Shown here piece after piece: positions 52,780 through 63,209 of a stretch of 64,000 bases of DNA. Within the stretch, counting starts at the first letter, position 1. Each line of letters begins with the position of its first letter. Made by a program: the position numbers and the translations under genes. The notes beneath the pieces are model-generated. The model did not search any database. It was not told where the DNA came from and saw only the letters and a program-made list of their open reading frames with translations. The DNA is from Acanthamoeba castellanii str. Neff. Taxonomy: Eukaryota > Discosea > Longamoebia > Acanthamoebidae. Location: the NCBI RefSeq assembly GCF_000313135.1, contig NW_004457431.1, positions 298,935 through 362,934 on the forward strand, given 5' to 3'.

Positions 52780-53900
52780 ACACAAACACAAAACACACAA
52801 CACAAACACACACAAACACACAAACACAAAAACACACAACGGACCCCTATTTTCCGCACGACCCGTCGAAAAACGCCAAGTCGTTGGGCCAAGCCCCCGA
52901 GCAGATGTGTGTGTGTGTGTGTGTGTTTGTGTTGTTTGTGTCGCACCTGGTCAAACTTGGCCAGACGTTCTAGCTTTCTGTCCTTGCTCGCTTCGTACTT
53001 GCGCCGTCGTTTCTCCACGAGAATGCTGGCCTTGTGCAGCGTCCCCACCATCTCGTCCCGAACTGCCACCTTGCCCTGCATCGGCCAAAAATGTGTGTGT
53101 GAGTGGATGATGAGTTGGCCTGTGGTGGTGGTGGCGGCGGCGGTTGTTATGTCGCGTACGCGCATGCCCACTAAACGCTCGCGGTACTGAGCCCAGGATT
53201 CGTTCGCCTGCTGTGTGCCCTCCTGTATACGACCCAACGCGCCACTCACAATTCGTTCAGCTGCAGCTGCGCATCACTCGGCGCAACACACACACACACA
53301 GCAACGCACACACACGCACACACGCACACACAGTTATGATTGCGGTGGAGGCGGTGGCGTACGCTCAAGTCCTCGGAGCACATTTTGAGCTTGAGTTGGG
53401 TGAGGAGGAACTTGGCGGCCACCTCGCGGCCGTTTCCGTCCCCGTAGAACGTCTCCAGGCTTTCCCCCATCTCCAGCGTCGACTGCGCCAGCCCTATTAA
53501 ATATTAAATAATGCACCCACCTTCAGGCCGACAACCGTGTGTCGTGTCGTGTGCCATGTGTCGTGTCGTGTCGTGTCGTGTCGTGTCGTGTCGTGTCGTT
53601 GGTGTGTCGTAACGTGTTGTACCGAGGAGGCTGGTGTAAAAGGAGCCCAGGCACTTTTGCATTTGGTCCACCTGCTTGATCTGGACCTCAAGCTTGTCTC
53701 GGTAGGTATCGAACTCGGGGTCCTGCACGGGAACTCGTCCCCCTTGAACTGCTGGAACTGCGCGTCGCCCACCGTGCCAACCGTCAACGCCCAGCAGACC
53801 GCGAACCGCGGTTCCTGATTGAAGATTGGCGGGAGGTGGGAGGCCGGCATACCTTGGAAATGGCAGCTATGTGCTTCACGCTGTTCTTGATCCGGTCCAT
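51160..53900 (-). CDS. BAR-like coiled-coil protein with Pro-rich tail
   Basis: From the ATG at 53900: MDRIKNSVKHIAAISK, then DPEFDTYRDKLEVQIKQVDQMQKCLGSFYTSLLG, LAQSTLEMGESLETFYGDG, GALGRIQEGTQQANESWAQYRERLVG, GKVAVRDEMVGTLHKASILVEKRRRKYEASKDRKLERLAKFDQ and TVAARDALRAEFEEKNADLKLELMDLDLNRALHVESIVKK, then MMDDQMEFLAHVSEGCELLDQ. These consecutive long helices fit the three-helix BAR (amphiphysin-like) membrane-bending domain. The C-terminal exons are rich in Pro/Ala/Ser with many PxxP-like elements (PPPKPSAL, PLPPAKPQP, RLPPVPSP), likely SH3-binding, and end TPFDDNTILFLG. Several introns hold TG/CA or GTGTC repeats. The exact exon borders in the Pro-rich part are uncertain. A role in endocytosis or membrane-actin coupling is inferred. 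Confidence 0.75.
51970..52060. repeat. TG-rich repeat cluster in an intron of the BAR-like gene
   Basis: Several runs of TG dinucleotides broken by short non-repeat bases. Similar runs occur at 52745-52780 and 52907-52926 in neighbouring introns of the same gene. Confidence 0.9.
53536..53600. repeat. Intronic GTGTC repeat (CGACA on the coding strand)
   Basis: A pentanucleotide array lies in an intron of the minus-strand BAR-like gene. The same unit occurs in opposite orientation relative to transcription in the beta-lactamase-like gene at 26885-26992. Confidence 0.92.
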
Positions 53901-54270
53901 CTCGATCAACAGACAAGAAGCAAAATAAAATAGCAAATTCAAAAATCCTCAATCTCTCCCTTGCTTGTTGTGTTGCGTCTCGACTTTAGTCCTTCTTGTG
54001 TTGGCTTGACAAAGACAGGTCAAGTTCAGGCAAAGCATGCCCTTATTTGGAGAGCGTCCCGCAAACCAAAAAGCCAAATAACAAATAATAAGCGATAATA
54101 TAAGTAATTATAACAATAATAACAATTAATAAAATTGTTGAAGTGTGCAATGGCGAAGAGGAGGAAGGCCCCTTCATTCACCACACGAGTACGCGCTTTA
54201 AAAGGTTTTGTGTGATTGGAGAGATGGAGTGGTAGCATACAAAAGCTTGGCGGTACGTGCAGATGGAGGT

Positions 54271-55646
54271 CTAGGGGCTATCTCTCGCTGCGTCGTCCCG
54301 CCTGATGCCACGCACGACGCGACGCACATGACAGATTGCGGTGTGAGGCGCGAGGTGGCCATTTCGTTTTGCGTGTTTGTTGGGGAGAGCAATACGCACT
54401 GCCTGGTACTCAGCGGTGAAGAGGGATTTCTTGTTGCTGTTCATGTGGGCAAGAAATCGTTCCATCTTGGTGCGGATGAGGACTCGCGCCTCCTCCTCCA
54501 TCTCTGCCTTCTCCAGCAAGTCTGGAAATTTTACTGCATCACCGTCGCGCACAATCACCGTCAGCAGCAAAAGAGTTAAAAGGCCCACACTAGACCAGCA
54601 GTATCATGTGGCTCTGTGGTACCAAACAAGCGTAGCAAGTGCTCGGCGCCGTAGACGTCGGCTACGAGGACGTTCTTGTTCTTGCGTCGGAGTTCATTGT
54701 ACTGCGCTCTGTGATGATGCATCGCCATCGTCGAGATTAGCGATTATGGTGTAGAGGAGTAAGGGTATCATGATCACATCACGGTACACGTACCGTTCCG
54801 GCCCATAGAGCAGGAGACATCCGAGGGACTTGTTGAAGTAGTGTCGGATGCCTTCCACCACTTCGTCCCAGAGCTGCTCCGCTCCACTGCACGAGAGAGA
54901 AGCCAATAATGAATGCAGGCTAAGCACCACTTGCACACGGTGTAAAAGAAAGGGAGTGGGGAGGAATGTCAGCTTGCATAAGCCCACGTGAAGCGCGTTC
55001 AGGCTTCCATGGCTCTCTGGGATAGCTAGCTGTAAAGTATGGTAGTATGGTCTTGGGCCGTTTCGTGCCTGCAGACCAGCCATGGCTGGGGCGTGGCCTG
55101 CAGGCAGAGTGTCCCTCAAGCGCCTTGTGGGCAACATCAACACCACAAGGAGGGCGCAAAAAGCAGGTCCAAGCGTGGTGGTGGGAAAGAAAAAGGGACG
55201 CTCTTTCATCCTCGCAGATGGCGATATGTAAAAATTAATCAACGTCTAATGGTACCTTTCTCCCTCGGTTGTGTCCTCGTCTGGTGGCAGCGTCTTGAGG
55301 TAGTCATCCAAAATCTTGTTTACATTGGGCTCGCGCGGCAGCTGAACCAACTGGGGCACACCGCAGGGTGAGTAGAGAAAGCAAAAAGAGAAAACGCGGG
55401 GGTATGGACCTGCTTCTCTTGTTCGATGAGCTCCTGTTCTTTGTACACCAGTCGCATGAGGGGCCGAGGGATGGTGAGCGGGAAGACCGGGCCGCTCTCA
55501 GTCCCGCCTTCCTTGCTCGCGGCAGGCCCCTGAGCAGGCGATTCCGAAGATGTGCCCTTCGGTCCTCGCTGCGTCTTCCCTCCACCCGCCTTGCCGCCCC
55601 CGCCTTGCGACGTGGTCCGCTTCCGCTTGGCAGCTCGTGCGCTCAT
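54271..55646 (-). CDS. MRG-domain protein (MORF4/Eaf3 family) without a chromo domain
   Basis: MRG domains serve as binding hubs in histone acetyltransferase/deacetylase complexes. The first exon (55646-55410) encodes a basic, Gly/Ser-rich N-terminus (MSARAAKRKR), then FPLTIPRPLMRLVYKEQELIEQEKQ. Later exons read LVQLPREPNVNKILDDYLKTLPPDED, GAEQLWDEVVEGIRHYFNKSLGCLLLYGPER, YNELRRKNKNVLVADVYGAEHLLRLF, and VKFPDLLEKAEMEEEARVLIRTKMERFLAHM. The VYGAEHLLRLFVKFP segment and the YFNKSLG..LLYGPERYQY-like segment are the MRG core. No chromo-barrel precedes it, unlike Eaf3/MRG15. The C-terminal 50 residues after AEYQ look unlike the family and may be retained intron; a donor at GTGCGT there would give another end. 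It shares a 146-base divergent promoter with the RING gene. Confidence 0.85.
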
Positions 55647-55792
55647 CTGCTGTTGTTTTCTCTTTTTTTCTTTTTTGTTATTCGCAAAAGGAAAACTACA
55701 AGAAATAAAAGAAACCAAAAGCGCGGGAAAAAGCAAGGCAGGAAGAGGCAAGCACGAGGTAGAGCGGCGAATGATCACCAACTTAATGAAAG

Positions 55793-56801
55793 ATGCAAAG
55801 GCCAAGTAGAGCACCGGTGCCATCGCAACAGGTTGAGGCTGAGCGGCACCACCGACGAGAGTTGTGGCTCCTGCAGGCTGAAGATCTCTTCGACGACGTA
55901 AAGCTCATCGATGAGCTGGCCGACCCAGCAGTACGCCCCTCCCACAACCCGACCGATCTTGTAGCAGGCACAGATCTGATTCGAACATCTTCTTAAGAAT
56001 CCTTGCGAAGAGGCAACGGAGACTGGCGCAGGTGAAGGCGGTGGCGATGATGCTCTCGACGACTACGAGCTGTGTGATGTGGACGATACCTGCGCCCATG
56101 CCATTCCTTGGGTAACAACGCCGCTTACTGGTGCTGCGCTGGTTAGTGCTGGCCTGTGTGTATGTGTTCTCACTTCCCACCTTCATCGACACGAACAGGA
56201 ACACCGAAAGCTGGCCGTGGATGAGAACGAAGAGAGCAAGAGTTCCACAGCTGCGCACAAAAACCGACGTCCCCACAAGCGCAAGCGTCGAAAAGCGAGA
56301 GAGCCCAAGCGGATCTTCAATGGTACTCTTCGACTATTACTCTTGCTCGTCGTCTACGCAGATCTGTGTTAACTTGCACATACACGCACAACGTTGAACA
56401 GACACGGATTGCGGTGCGTGCCTGCTCGAAATCAGCAGCCAGGACGATCTCTTTCTACTGCATTGCTCTCACACGTTTCACCTCCAATGTGTGGCCAATT
56501 GCATACGTGCGCATACCATCAACTCTCACAACTAGCCATGGCCACTTTCTGATCGTGTCGTGTGTTGTTGTTGTTGTTGTGTGTGTGTTGTGCACAGAAT
56601 ACCGAGCCATCGCCAACAGGTGTCCGCGCTGTAGGTCTCCTTTTGCGAACCTAGAGATGAGGCAGGTGCAAGCCCGGGTCAAGGTACGCACAAAGACCCA
56701 CTCCCCACCAGGAACGATCTCTGCTCACCGTCCGTTCTCATCAACCAAAGGCAAAGCTCGCCGAGGAGCGCAAGGGCAAGAGACGAAGAGTTGAAGAATG
56801 A
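55793..56801 (+). CDS. RING-H2 finger protein, putative E3 ubiquitin ligase, 205 residues
   Basis: Six exons in phase: 55793-55930, 55998-56111, 56199-56322, 56402-56506, 56598-56683, 56751-56801. An acidic/basic N-terminal half (ALDDYELCDVDDTC, then HKRKRRKAREPKR, a likely nuclear-localisation run) leads to a C3H2C3 RING: DCGACLLEI, LLHCSHTFHLQCVANCI and NRCPRCRSPF. The spacing C-x2-C, C-x-H-x2-H-x2-C and C-x2-C is right for RING-H2. The short Lys/Arg-rich tail ends RRRVEE. No transmembrane segment is seen. E3 activity is inferred from the RING; no substrate is suggested. The start is the first ATG in frame; the gene is divergent from the MRG gene. Confidence 0.85.
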
Positions 56802-56884
56802 GGGCTGCGGTAGCAGCCGTGGAGGGATGTAAGTTTGTACTGTCTATAGCTAAATCATTATCGTGCCTTGAGCGCTCATCAGGT

Positions 56885-59800
56885 TCATGCGCGTTGGCCG
56901 TGTTCCTCGTCGTTATCGCTGTCGTCATCGTCGCTCCCCTCGTCGCCCTCTTCGATGATGCCCGCGTTGCTGTTGTTGAGCCCCAGGTTGAGGGTCTCCT
57001 CGGCGGTGAAGGGGTTGTGGGCGGTGTTGCCCAGAATTGCGATCGAAGGGTACCGGCCACCATCCTGACAACACACACACACACACACACGAACAAGCAG
57101 TCAGCCAACAGCAAGAGAGCGAAGCCGAATGGCGCGAAAGGGACGGACCTGCGACGTGGACGAGGTGGCGGGCACGAGGTACTTCTCAGCCATCTCGATG
57201 AGGTCCTTCCGGGTGGCGTCAAGGATACCCTCCCTGTTCTTCTGCCTCATCTCCCACGTGATCCCGCTCGTGAACTCCAGCGCTCCTACACACACACATT
57301 CACAACGATTCGTCAGCTTCTTCTTCTTCTTCTTCTCATAATTCATGGTTGTTAACCTTGTCGGGACGGGGCGACGGGGTGGTCGATGGAGGAGAACAGC
57401 CGGAGCTTGGCCTCGTCGATGTCCTTGTCCTGAAAGGCGCCGTCCTTCTTCATCCATTCCCGCAACGACGAAAACACGTCCAACGTTCTGCCGGCCGGCA
57501 ATGAAGACAAAGACAAACAGGTGAGCATTATCGATCACTACACTGATGGCGCGCGCGTGTGTTGAGTGTGTTGTGTGTGTGTGTGCGTGTGTGCTGACGA
57601 CGACGACGTACTTGGTGGTGTTGGGGTCACGGAAGGAATAGAACGACCAGAGGCCTTCGCCGCTCATCGCTCCGCTGCCGTAGGCACCGCCCTTCTCCCT
57701 GATCTCCGGGTGCAGATACGACGACGACACCAGGCTCGACAGGGCCTGTGTTTCATTGCACGCATTTTGATGGGTCAGCGACCGAGGAGCAAGAAGAAGA
57801 TGTGTAGTGGAGGATCTACCTTGAGCTTGGGGAAGTCGGGGTGAGTGAAGGGCACGGTCGGCAGGATCTGCGACACGAAGTTGACCTGGGCCGGGATGGG
57901 CACGAACAAGCGGTGCGGGCGCGACAGAGGCGCGTACTCCGACTCCTGCGCACGACAAAAACCAGACACGACACGACACACGACGCTCGGCGGTGAATAG
58001 GCGGAACTAGCATACCATCGATGGTGGGGTGGGTGGGCAAGTGGGTACCCGGTAGTCAGCGGCGGCGGTCGGTTGGGCGGACGACGAAGACTTGAGGCCA
58101 CCGAGGAGATGGGTGAGCTTCTGCTCGGCCTGGGGGAGCGACCCCTCCTCGCCCACGATGCTGCACCGCATGAGCGACGCGTCGAGCACGTGTTCAGCGA
58201 TGGCCTTGAGGTGCGGGATGACGGTCGAGACGTCCTCGCTCTGGGCCAGCTGCTGCATTAGCGTGACCTGGGAGATGCCCGACCACGTTTCGTGTAGGGC
58301 CTGTGATAGAACACGTGAGTTGCGTCGTGTCGTGTCGTTGGTCGTGTCAGTAAGGGTTGGTGAAGGCGTACGCTTGCTCGCGAGAAGACGGAGGCGGCGA
58401 GGCTGCGGGCGTAGGAGTGGCCGGACTCGACGAGCGACTCCTGCATGTCGGACGTGTTGCCGTAGATGATCGACTTGAGCCGCTCCACGTCCTCGAACCT
58501 GGGCGCCGAGAGGACCGTGTGCAGCAGCTCAAACATGTGGTCCAGGTTCCTGTCCAGGCAGAACGACGACACGTAGATGCCCGCCCGGAACTTCGAAAGG
58601 TCTATTATGTGATGTTATGGTGCTGATTAGTCGACAGAAAAAATCCAACACAACAGCACAGGCGCGGGCGGTCAGGCGCGTACCGGAATGGTGGGTCGAG
58701 CAGACGGGCGAGAACTCGATGCCGCCCGTGTGCGACTCGATCTTCTGCGCGAGCTGACGGTAGTCCATGCTGCCGGCGCCCATGCTGGCCATGGCGCTGC
58801 AGAAGAGGGGCACGTAGGGCACCAGATCGCTCGGGAGTGAGTTGAGCGAGGCCATGCCCCGGAAGTAGGTCAGCCCGTTCGTCGGCTGCGGCACCGACAA
58901 CAGAGGGATCTGGAGCGGCAACACATGACACACACGGTCGGTGCGGTGCGTGAGACCCTGGCCAACGTTCCAGGCAGCTGCGCCGCAAAGTCGGGTCGGG
59001 TACCTGGTGGGCCGAGTGCGCCAGAGGAATCGTCTTTCGTTCGAACCGGGTGTCCTTGTTGGGCGCTTCCCTGGGCACATCCGAAACGTGAAGCGTAGGC
59101 AGAATCGACACATCTGCAGACGTACAGATGGGGCGTTGCGAGTGAGTCGTGGGCGCTTCAAATTTGTAAAGTGGGCTTCCCAAAAGGAAAGCGCACTCTG
59201 CTGCTGCTCTTGCCGCTCTTTCAGGAACTTGGCCTTCGCGATGATGTCGTCGATCTCCGCCTGGGACAGGGAGGCCCGGATCTTCTCCAGCCTGGCCTGC
59301 TCCTCCTTGTCCAGCTTCTCCAGATACTTCTCGTCTGCGCAGCCCAACGACACATCGGCGTCGGGTAAGTACGAAGCGAAAGTGAGGAATGACGGGCGGG
59401 ATTGGCACGTTACCGGGCTTCATCAGGAGGGAGACCATGTGGGGATTGTCCAGGAAATATTGTTTCACCTTGTGTTGGAAGTAGGGGCCAGCCTCCAGCT
59501 CCTGCTTCAGACGCTCGATTTTCTGTGGATGCGATTAACAGAAGAGGTGAGCACATGGACCTTCGTAGCGGAGTGAAATGCGTGGGCTGCGGTGATAACC
59601 TACCTTGTTGACGGAAAGGACTTCGGCCGGATCAGCGCCGTGAATCCACGTGTAGTTGATCGCGTGCCCGACGCTCATGCCAAAGTCAGTGGTCACCTGA
59701 GAAAGCGAGTGATTGTAGAGTGAGTGCTCTATGGTCACATCTCTGGGCAGAGATGGGCGGCGTACGTGCTTCTGGGACAGCTCGATCTGATGAAGTACGG

Positions 59801-62040
59801 ACTGAATGCGCTCCTCGGGGAACCCCTCAGCGGCCACTTGCTTGAGCGTGGACATAATGCCCTCTTCCACCTGAACCACACGTCACAGAAAGGTTAGGTG
59901 AACCGGTTCTCGGCCTCAAGTTGTCTTGTCCAAGAAGAACCGAGAAGTGGGACGGTACCTTGGGCACGTCCTTTTCATTCATCCCGCTCAACCCGATGGC
60001 AAACGGCGCCTCTCTAGCGCCAGAGTCGTAGCCGGTTGACGGTGCGTAGTCGAGACCTGAGGCAGCGCATGTGTGCATTAGCCGTTAGTTGGGCAGGCAT
60101 GGTGATGGGAGCTGGAACACTAGCCGCTACGAGAGGGCTTACCAATGTTGGTGTCGATCAACACTTTGTACATCGGAGCGTTGGGTCCATTCAGCAGCAG
60201 GCGGGAGAGCAGGTTCATGCTCATGTTCTCGAACGGATCCGTGGTCTTGTTGGTGAGCCAGGCCACCGTGAACTTCTCCTGTCGCTTCGGGTCCGATCCA
60301 GCTGTACACGCCACGCAGAATAACAGAACAGAAGAAGTCATCAGATCATGCTCCCTATACCCTAAGAGAGTGAATGGAATGATGGTTGCGAGCGTACCGA
60401 CAGGCGGATACACAGCCTCCACCCGCTTGGGCTGCGTCAAGCGGACTTCGTCGGGAAGATCCGTGCCCGGGTCGATTTGAGAGAAGCGCGACAACACATT
60501 CTCGTTGATTTGCTGCAAACGGTGCTCCAACGAGAGATCGCCATACGTGTAGAACCTTATGTTTCATAAGATGGTGTGATTAGGCAGATAACACAGCGAG
60601 GAGGCTGTCATTCAGGAAACACAAAAACGCAGGAGCTATGCGCACCAGGCGTTGGACGGGTGGTAGTGGCTTCGATGGAACTCGATCAGCTGGTCGTAGG
60701 TCAGGTCCGGTATGGCCTTGGGCTCGCCGCCAGAGTTGTTCTTGTAGGTGGTCTTCGAAAAGAGGTTCGAATGCAGCGCCTGGTAAAAGATCGAGTCTCC
60801 CTCGGACTAATCGGGACACACACACGACTACTGTGAGCACAGCCCAAGAAAAGCGAAAGCAAAAAATGGTCACACAGACAGAGCGTACCATGGCGCCCTT
60901 CATCTCGTTGTACACCACACCCTTGAACTTGAGCGCCGACGAAGGATCTAATTGATGCGAATCGCCAATAGATAAGGTATGAGTCAGAGGGGACTGGCAC
61001 ATTCCTCGGTTTGCAATGGGCGTACCGTCGATCTTCTCGAATTCGAGCCTGTGGCCCTCCTGCATGAAATCGAAAGGCTCCAGCTTGGGGAAGAACGTGG
61101 CATCGAGGTACACGGACAAGAGGTTGTAGTAGTCCTTCACGTTTTGTGTCGAGAAGGGATACGACGTGTGATCCGGCGCTGTTCATTTCAATTATAAAGC
61201 GAGTCATGTTAGCGTCACGCTTCGTGTCGAAGGGTTTAGGGACCATACCCGTGTAAGCGTTCATGTAGGTGTTCAAGCTACGCTTGAGCATGTTGAAGAA
61301 GGGATCCCGCACGGGATACTTCTCCGAGCCACAGAGTGTCGTGTGCTCCAAAATGTGGGCCACGCCCGTCGAGTCCGTCGGCACCGTTTTGAACGTGACA
61401 CTGCCCAAAGAGAAGTAAAGCGGCATGAGTACTAGCGGGTTGAGTTGATGGACCATTCCAGTGATGCGAGCAGGAGCCCAACCAGAAGACGTTGTTGGTG
61501 TCGCTGCAGTCGACGTGGAAGAGTCGAGCGCCAGTCTTCTCGTGCACCAGCTGGTAGGTCATGAAGTTGCGCTCGGGGATGGGCACCACCTACATCACGT
61601 GCGCGTAGTGTCGCTGTTACCTACACGTAGCGCGATGGCACGGCTGGAGACGAACCTTGAGTACACGAAATCCGTGCAACTTGTCGCCCGCGGCAAGAGC
61701 TGGCCTTTCCCTCTCTATGGATGGAGTGAAGGCGTGAGCAATCGCAAAGAAAAGAAAATGTGTGATTTATGATGAACGTACCTTCACCCCGCTTGAGTCC
61801 AGTGAAATCGATGGAAGTGCTCTGGGAGGTAGTGGAGGGGGCTGCAGCCTGAGTCGCCCACCCTCGTCGCTGAGGTCGTGTAGCGCCCGATGATCCACTG
61901 AGTCTGCTCCGCAGAAGGCGGGTAGCAGCCGCACCCGTCGGCAAAGCGTGACGCGACGCATCTACTATCCCTGCGGATGCCACTGCAGCACGAGCCGACA
62001 GTGATCTACCCCGCGCCGTCGTCGCCAGCAGCCTCTTCAT
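56885..62040 (-). CDS. Mitochondrial presequence protease (PreP/PITRM1), M16C metalloprotease
   Basis: It degrades cleaved mitochondrial targeting peptides. The N-terminus [20 protein letters not shown] is an Arg/Ser/Ala-rich presequence. The inverted zinc motif H-x-x-E-H is in [39 protein letters not shown] and [11 protein letters not shown] are also in the family. The second M16 half follows: [25 protein letters not shown], then [26 protein letters not shown] and [17 protein letters not shown]. Near the C-terminus are [28 protein letters not shown] (substrate-binding) and a short acidic tail (DEEHGQRA). About 20 exons, typically 100-200 bases. The length is close to the family norm (about 1000 residues). 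The start is the ATG at 62040; the stop is TGA at 56885-56887. One intron near 58320 holds a GTGTC repeat. Confidence 0.92.
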
Positions 62041-62165
62041 CTCGCTTTCCTCCGGCCACTCTGCCTGGCTGTGGGGCTTTTTGTTGTTTTTCTAGGCATT
62101 TCTTTTTTGTAGACTCCTTCAAGAAAAGGACTTTTCTTTCCGTTTTCCCAGCAACAGCAGTGACG

Positions 62166-63081
62166 ATGGAGGAGTTGGTGGGGAGGACGGCAAGCACTGA
62201 GCTGCGGCCGTGGGCGTTTCTGGTGGCGTGGGACGGAGTGCTGACGTTGGCCTACCGCGGCTTCCCTTGCTCGCTGGTGGACCTCAAGCAGCACATCGGC
62301 CACCACTTTCCCGAACTGCCGCCAGAGAACCCGGGCAGCAAGTGGCCAAAGACCACGCTGGGCGCGCTGGCTGAAGGCTCGCCGCCGCTCACGCTCGACC
62401 AGCTGCGCACTCTTAAGCGCGTGTGCGACGAATGCAGCGCCGAGCTGCGTTTGCGCGGCACGCCCGCCATGCGGGTGGACCAACTCGCGGTGGTGGTCTA
62501 CTGCTGCGCCTCGCTCGAAAAGCGACTCATCACCCATCGCATCGACCTGCTTCACCACACCGGCGACGTGGCCGCGGCCGACATTGGGTGTAGTTTGAGC
62601 GCTGGCTATGCACACAAGCACACACGCACACACGCACGCACGCACAGCCTGCGCTTCAGGCGCTCCAGCGCATTGACCATATGTGCGGCTGTACAGAGAA
62701 GAGGAGATGAAGAAGGTGGATGACGTCTTGGCCGAGTTCGACGAGAACCAGCTCGAACGGTACATTGAACGGGTGGCCACCGGGCGCAACCATGCGCCCC
62801 ACTACCGCAATCCGCGGGTGAGCTCCTCCTCGTCGCCTTCCACATCATCATCTTCACCATCATCATCATCATCATCATCATCATCCGGGCAACTAACGAG
62901 CTCTCTCGGCTCTTGGTGGTGGGGAGAGCAGATGGGCTGTACGTTGGTGTATGAGCTGCAGCCACTGCATCTGCCCGCCGCAATGGCCCACTTCTGCCGG
63001 CGTGTAGATGAAGCGCTCGGCAAAGGCTGCTACGAGTGGTTCCACTCCTCCGCGCTCCATGTCACCGTGCGTGGCCTGTGA
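62166..63081 (+). CDS. Unassigned 230-residue protein with a C-terminal HxT motif
   Basis: Exons 62166-62587, 62697-62817 and 62932-63081 join in phase. The N-terminal part has RPWAFLVAWDGVLTLAYRGFP, a K-Q-H-I-G helix and LRLRGTPAMRVDQLAVVVYC. The middle part (VDDVLAEFDENQLERYIERVA) is helical. The last exon reads TLVYELQPLHLPAAMAHFCRRVDEAL and ends SSALHVTVRGL. The H-V-T triad resembles one of the two H-x-T motifs of 2H phosphoesterases/RNA ligase-like proteins, but the second is not seen. I cannot assign a family. The start is the first ATG of the frame that does not need an upstream exon; the frame is open further up. It is divergent from PreP, with 125 bases between start codons. Confidence 0.7.
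62841..62884. repeat. CAT/ATC triplet repeat in an intron
   Basis: Runs of CAT/ATC triplets lie inside the second intron (62818-62931) of the 62166-63081 gene. In the antisense frame they give an Asp-rich ORF with no evidence of being real. Confidence 0.85.
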
Positions 63082-63209
63082 ACTTTAGTGGAAGGAATGT
63101 GCGTGCTCACAGGCCCACACAACCGGCCTATCACGGAGAGGAGACAAAAGATATTTATATATATAAATTCTAGGAAGTGTGCGCCAAAGAAAGATTGGAG
63201 CTTGCGAGG

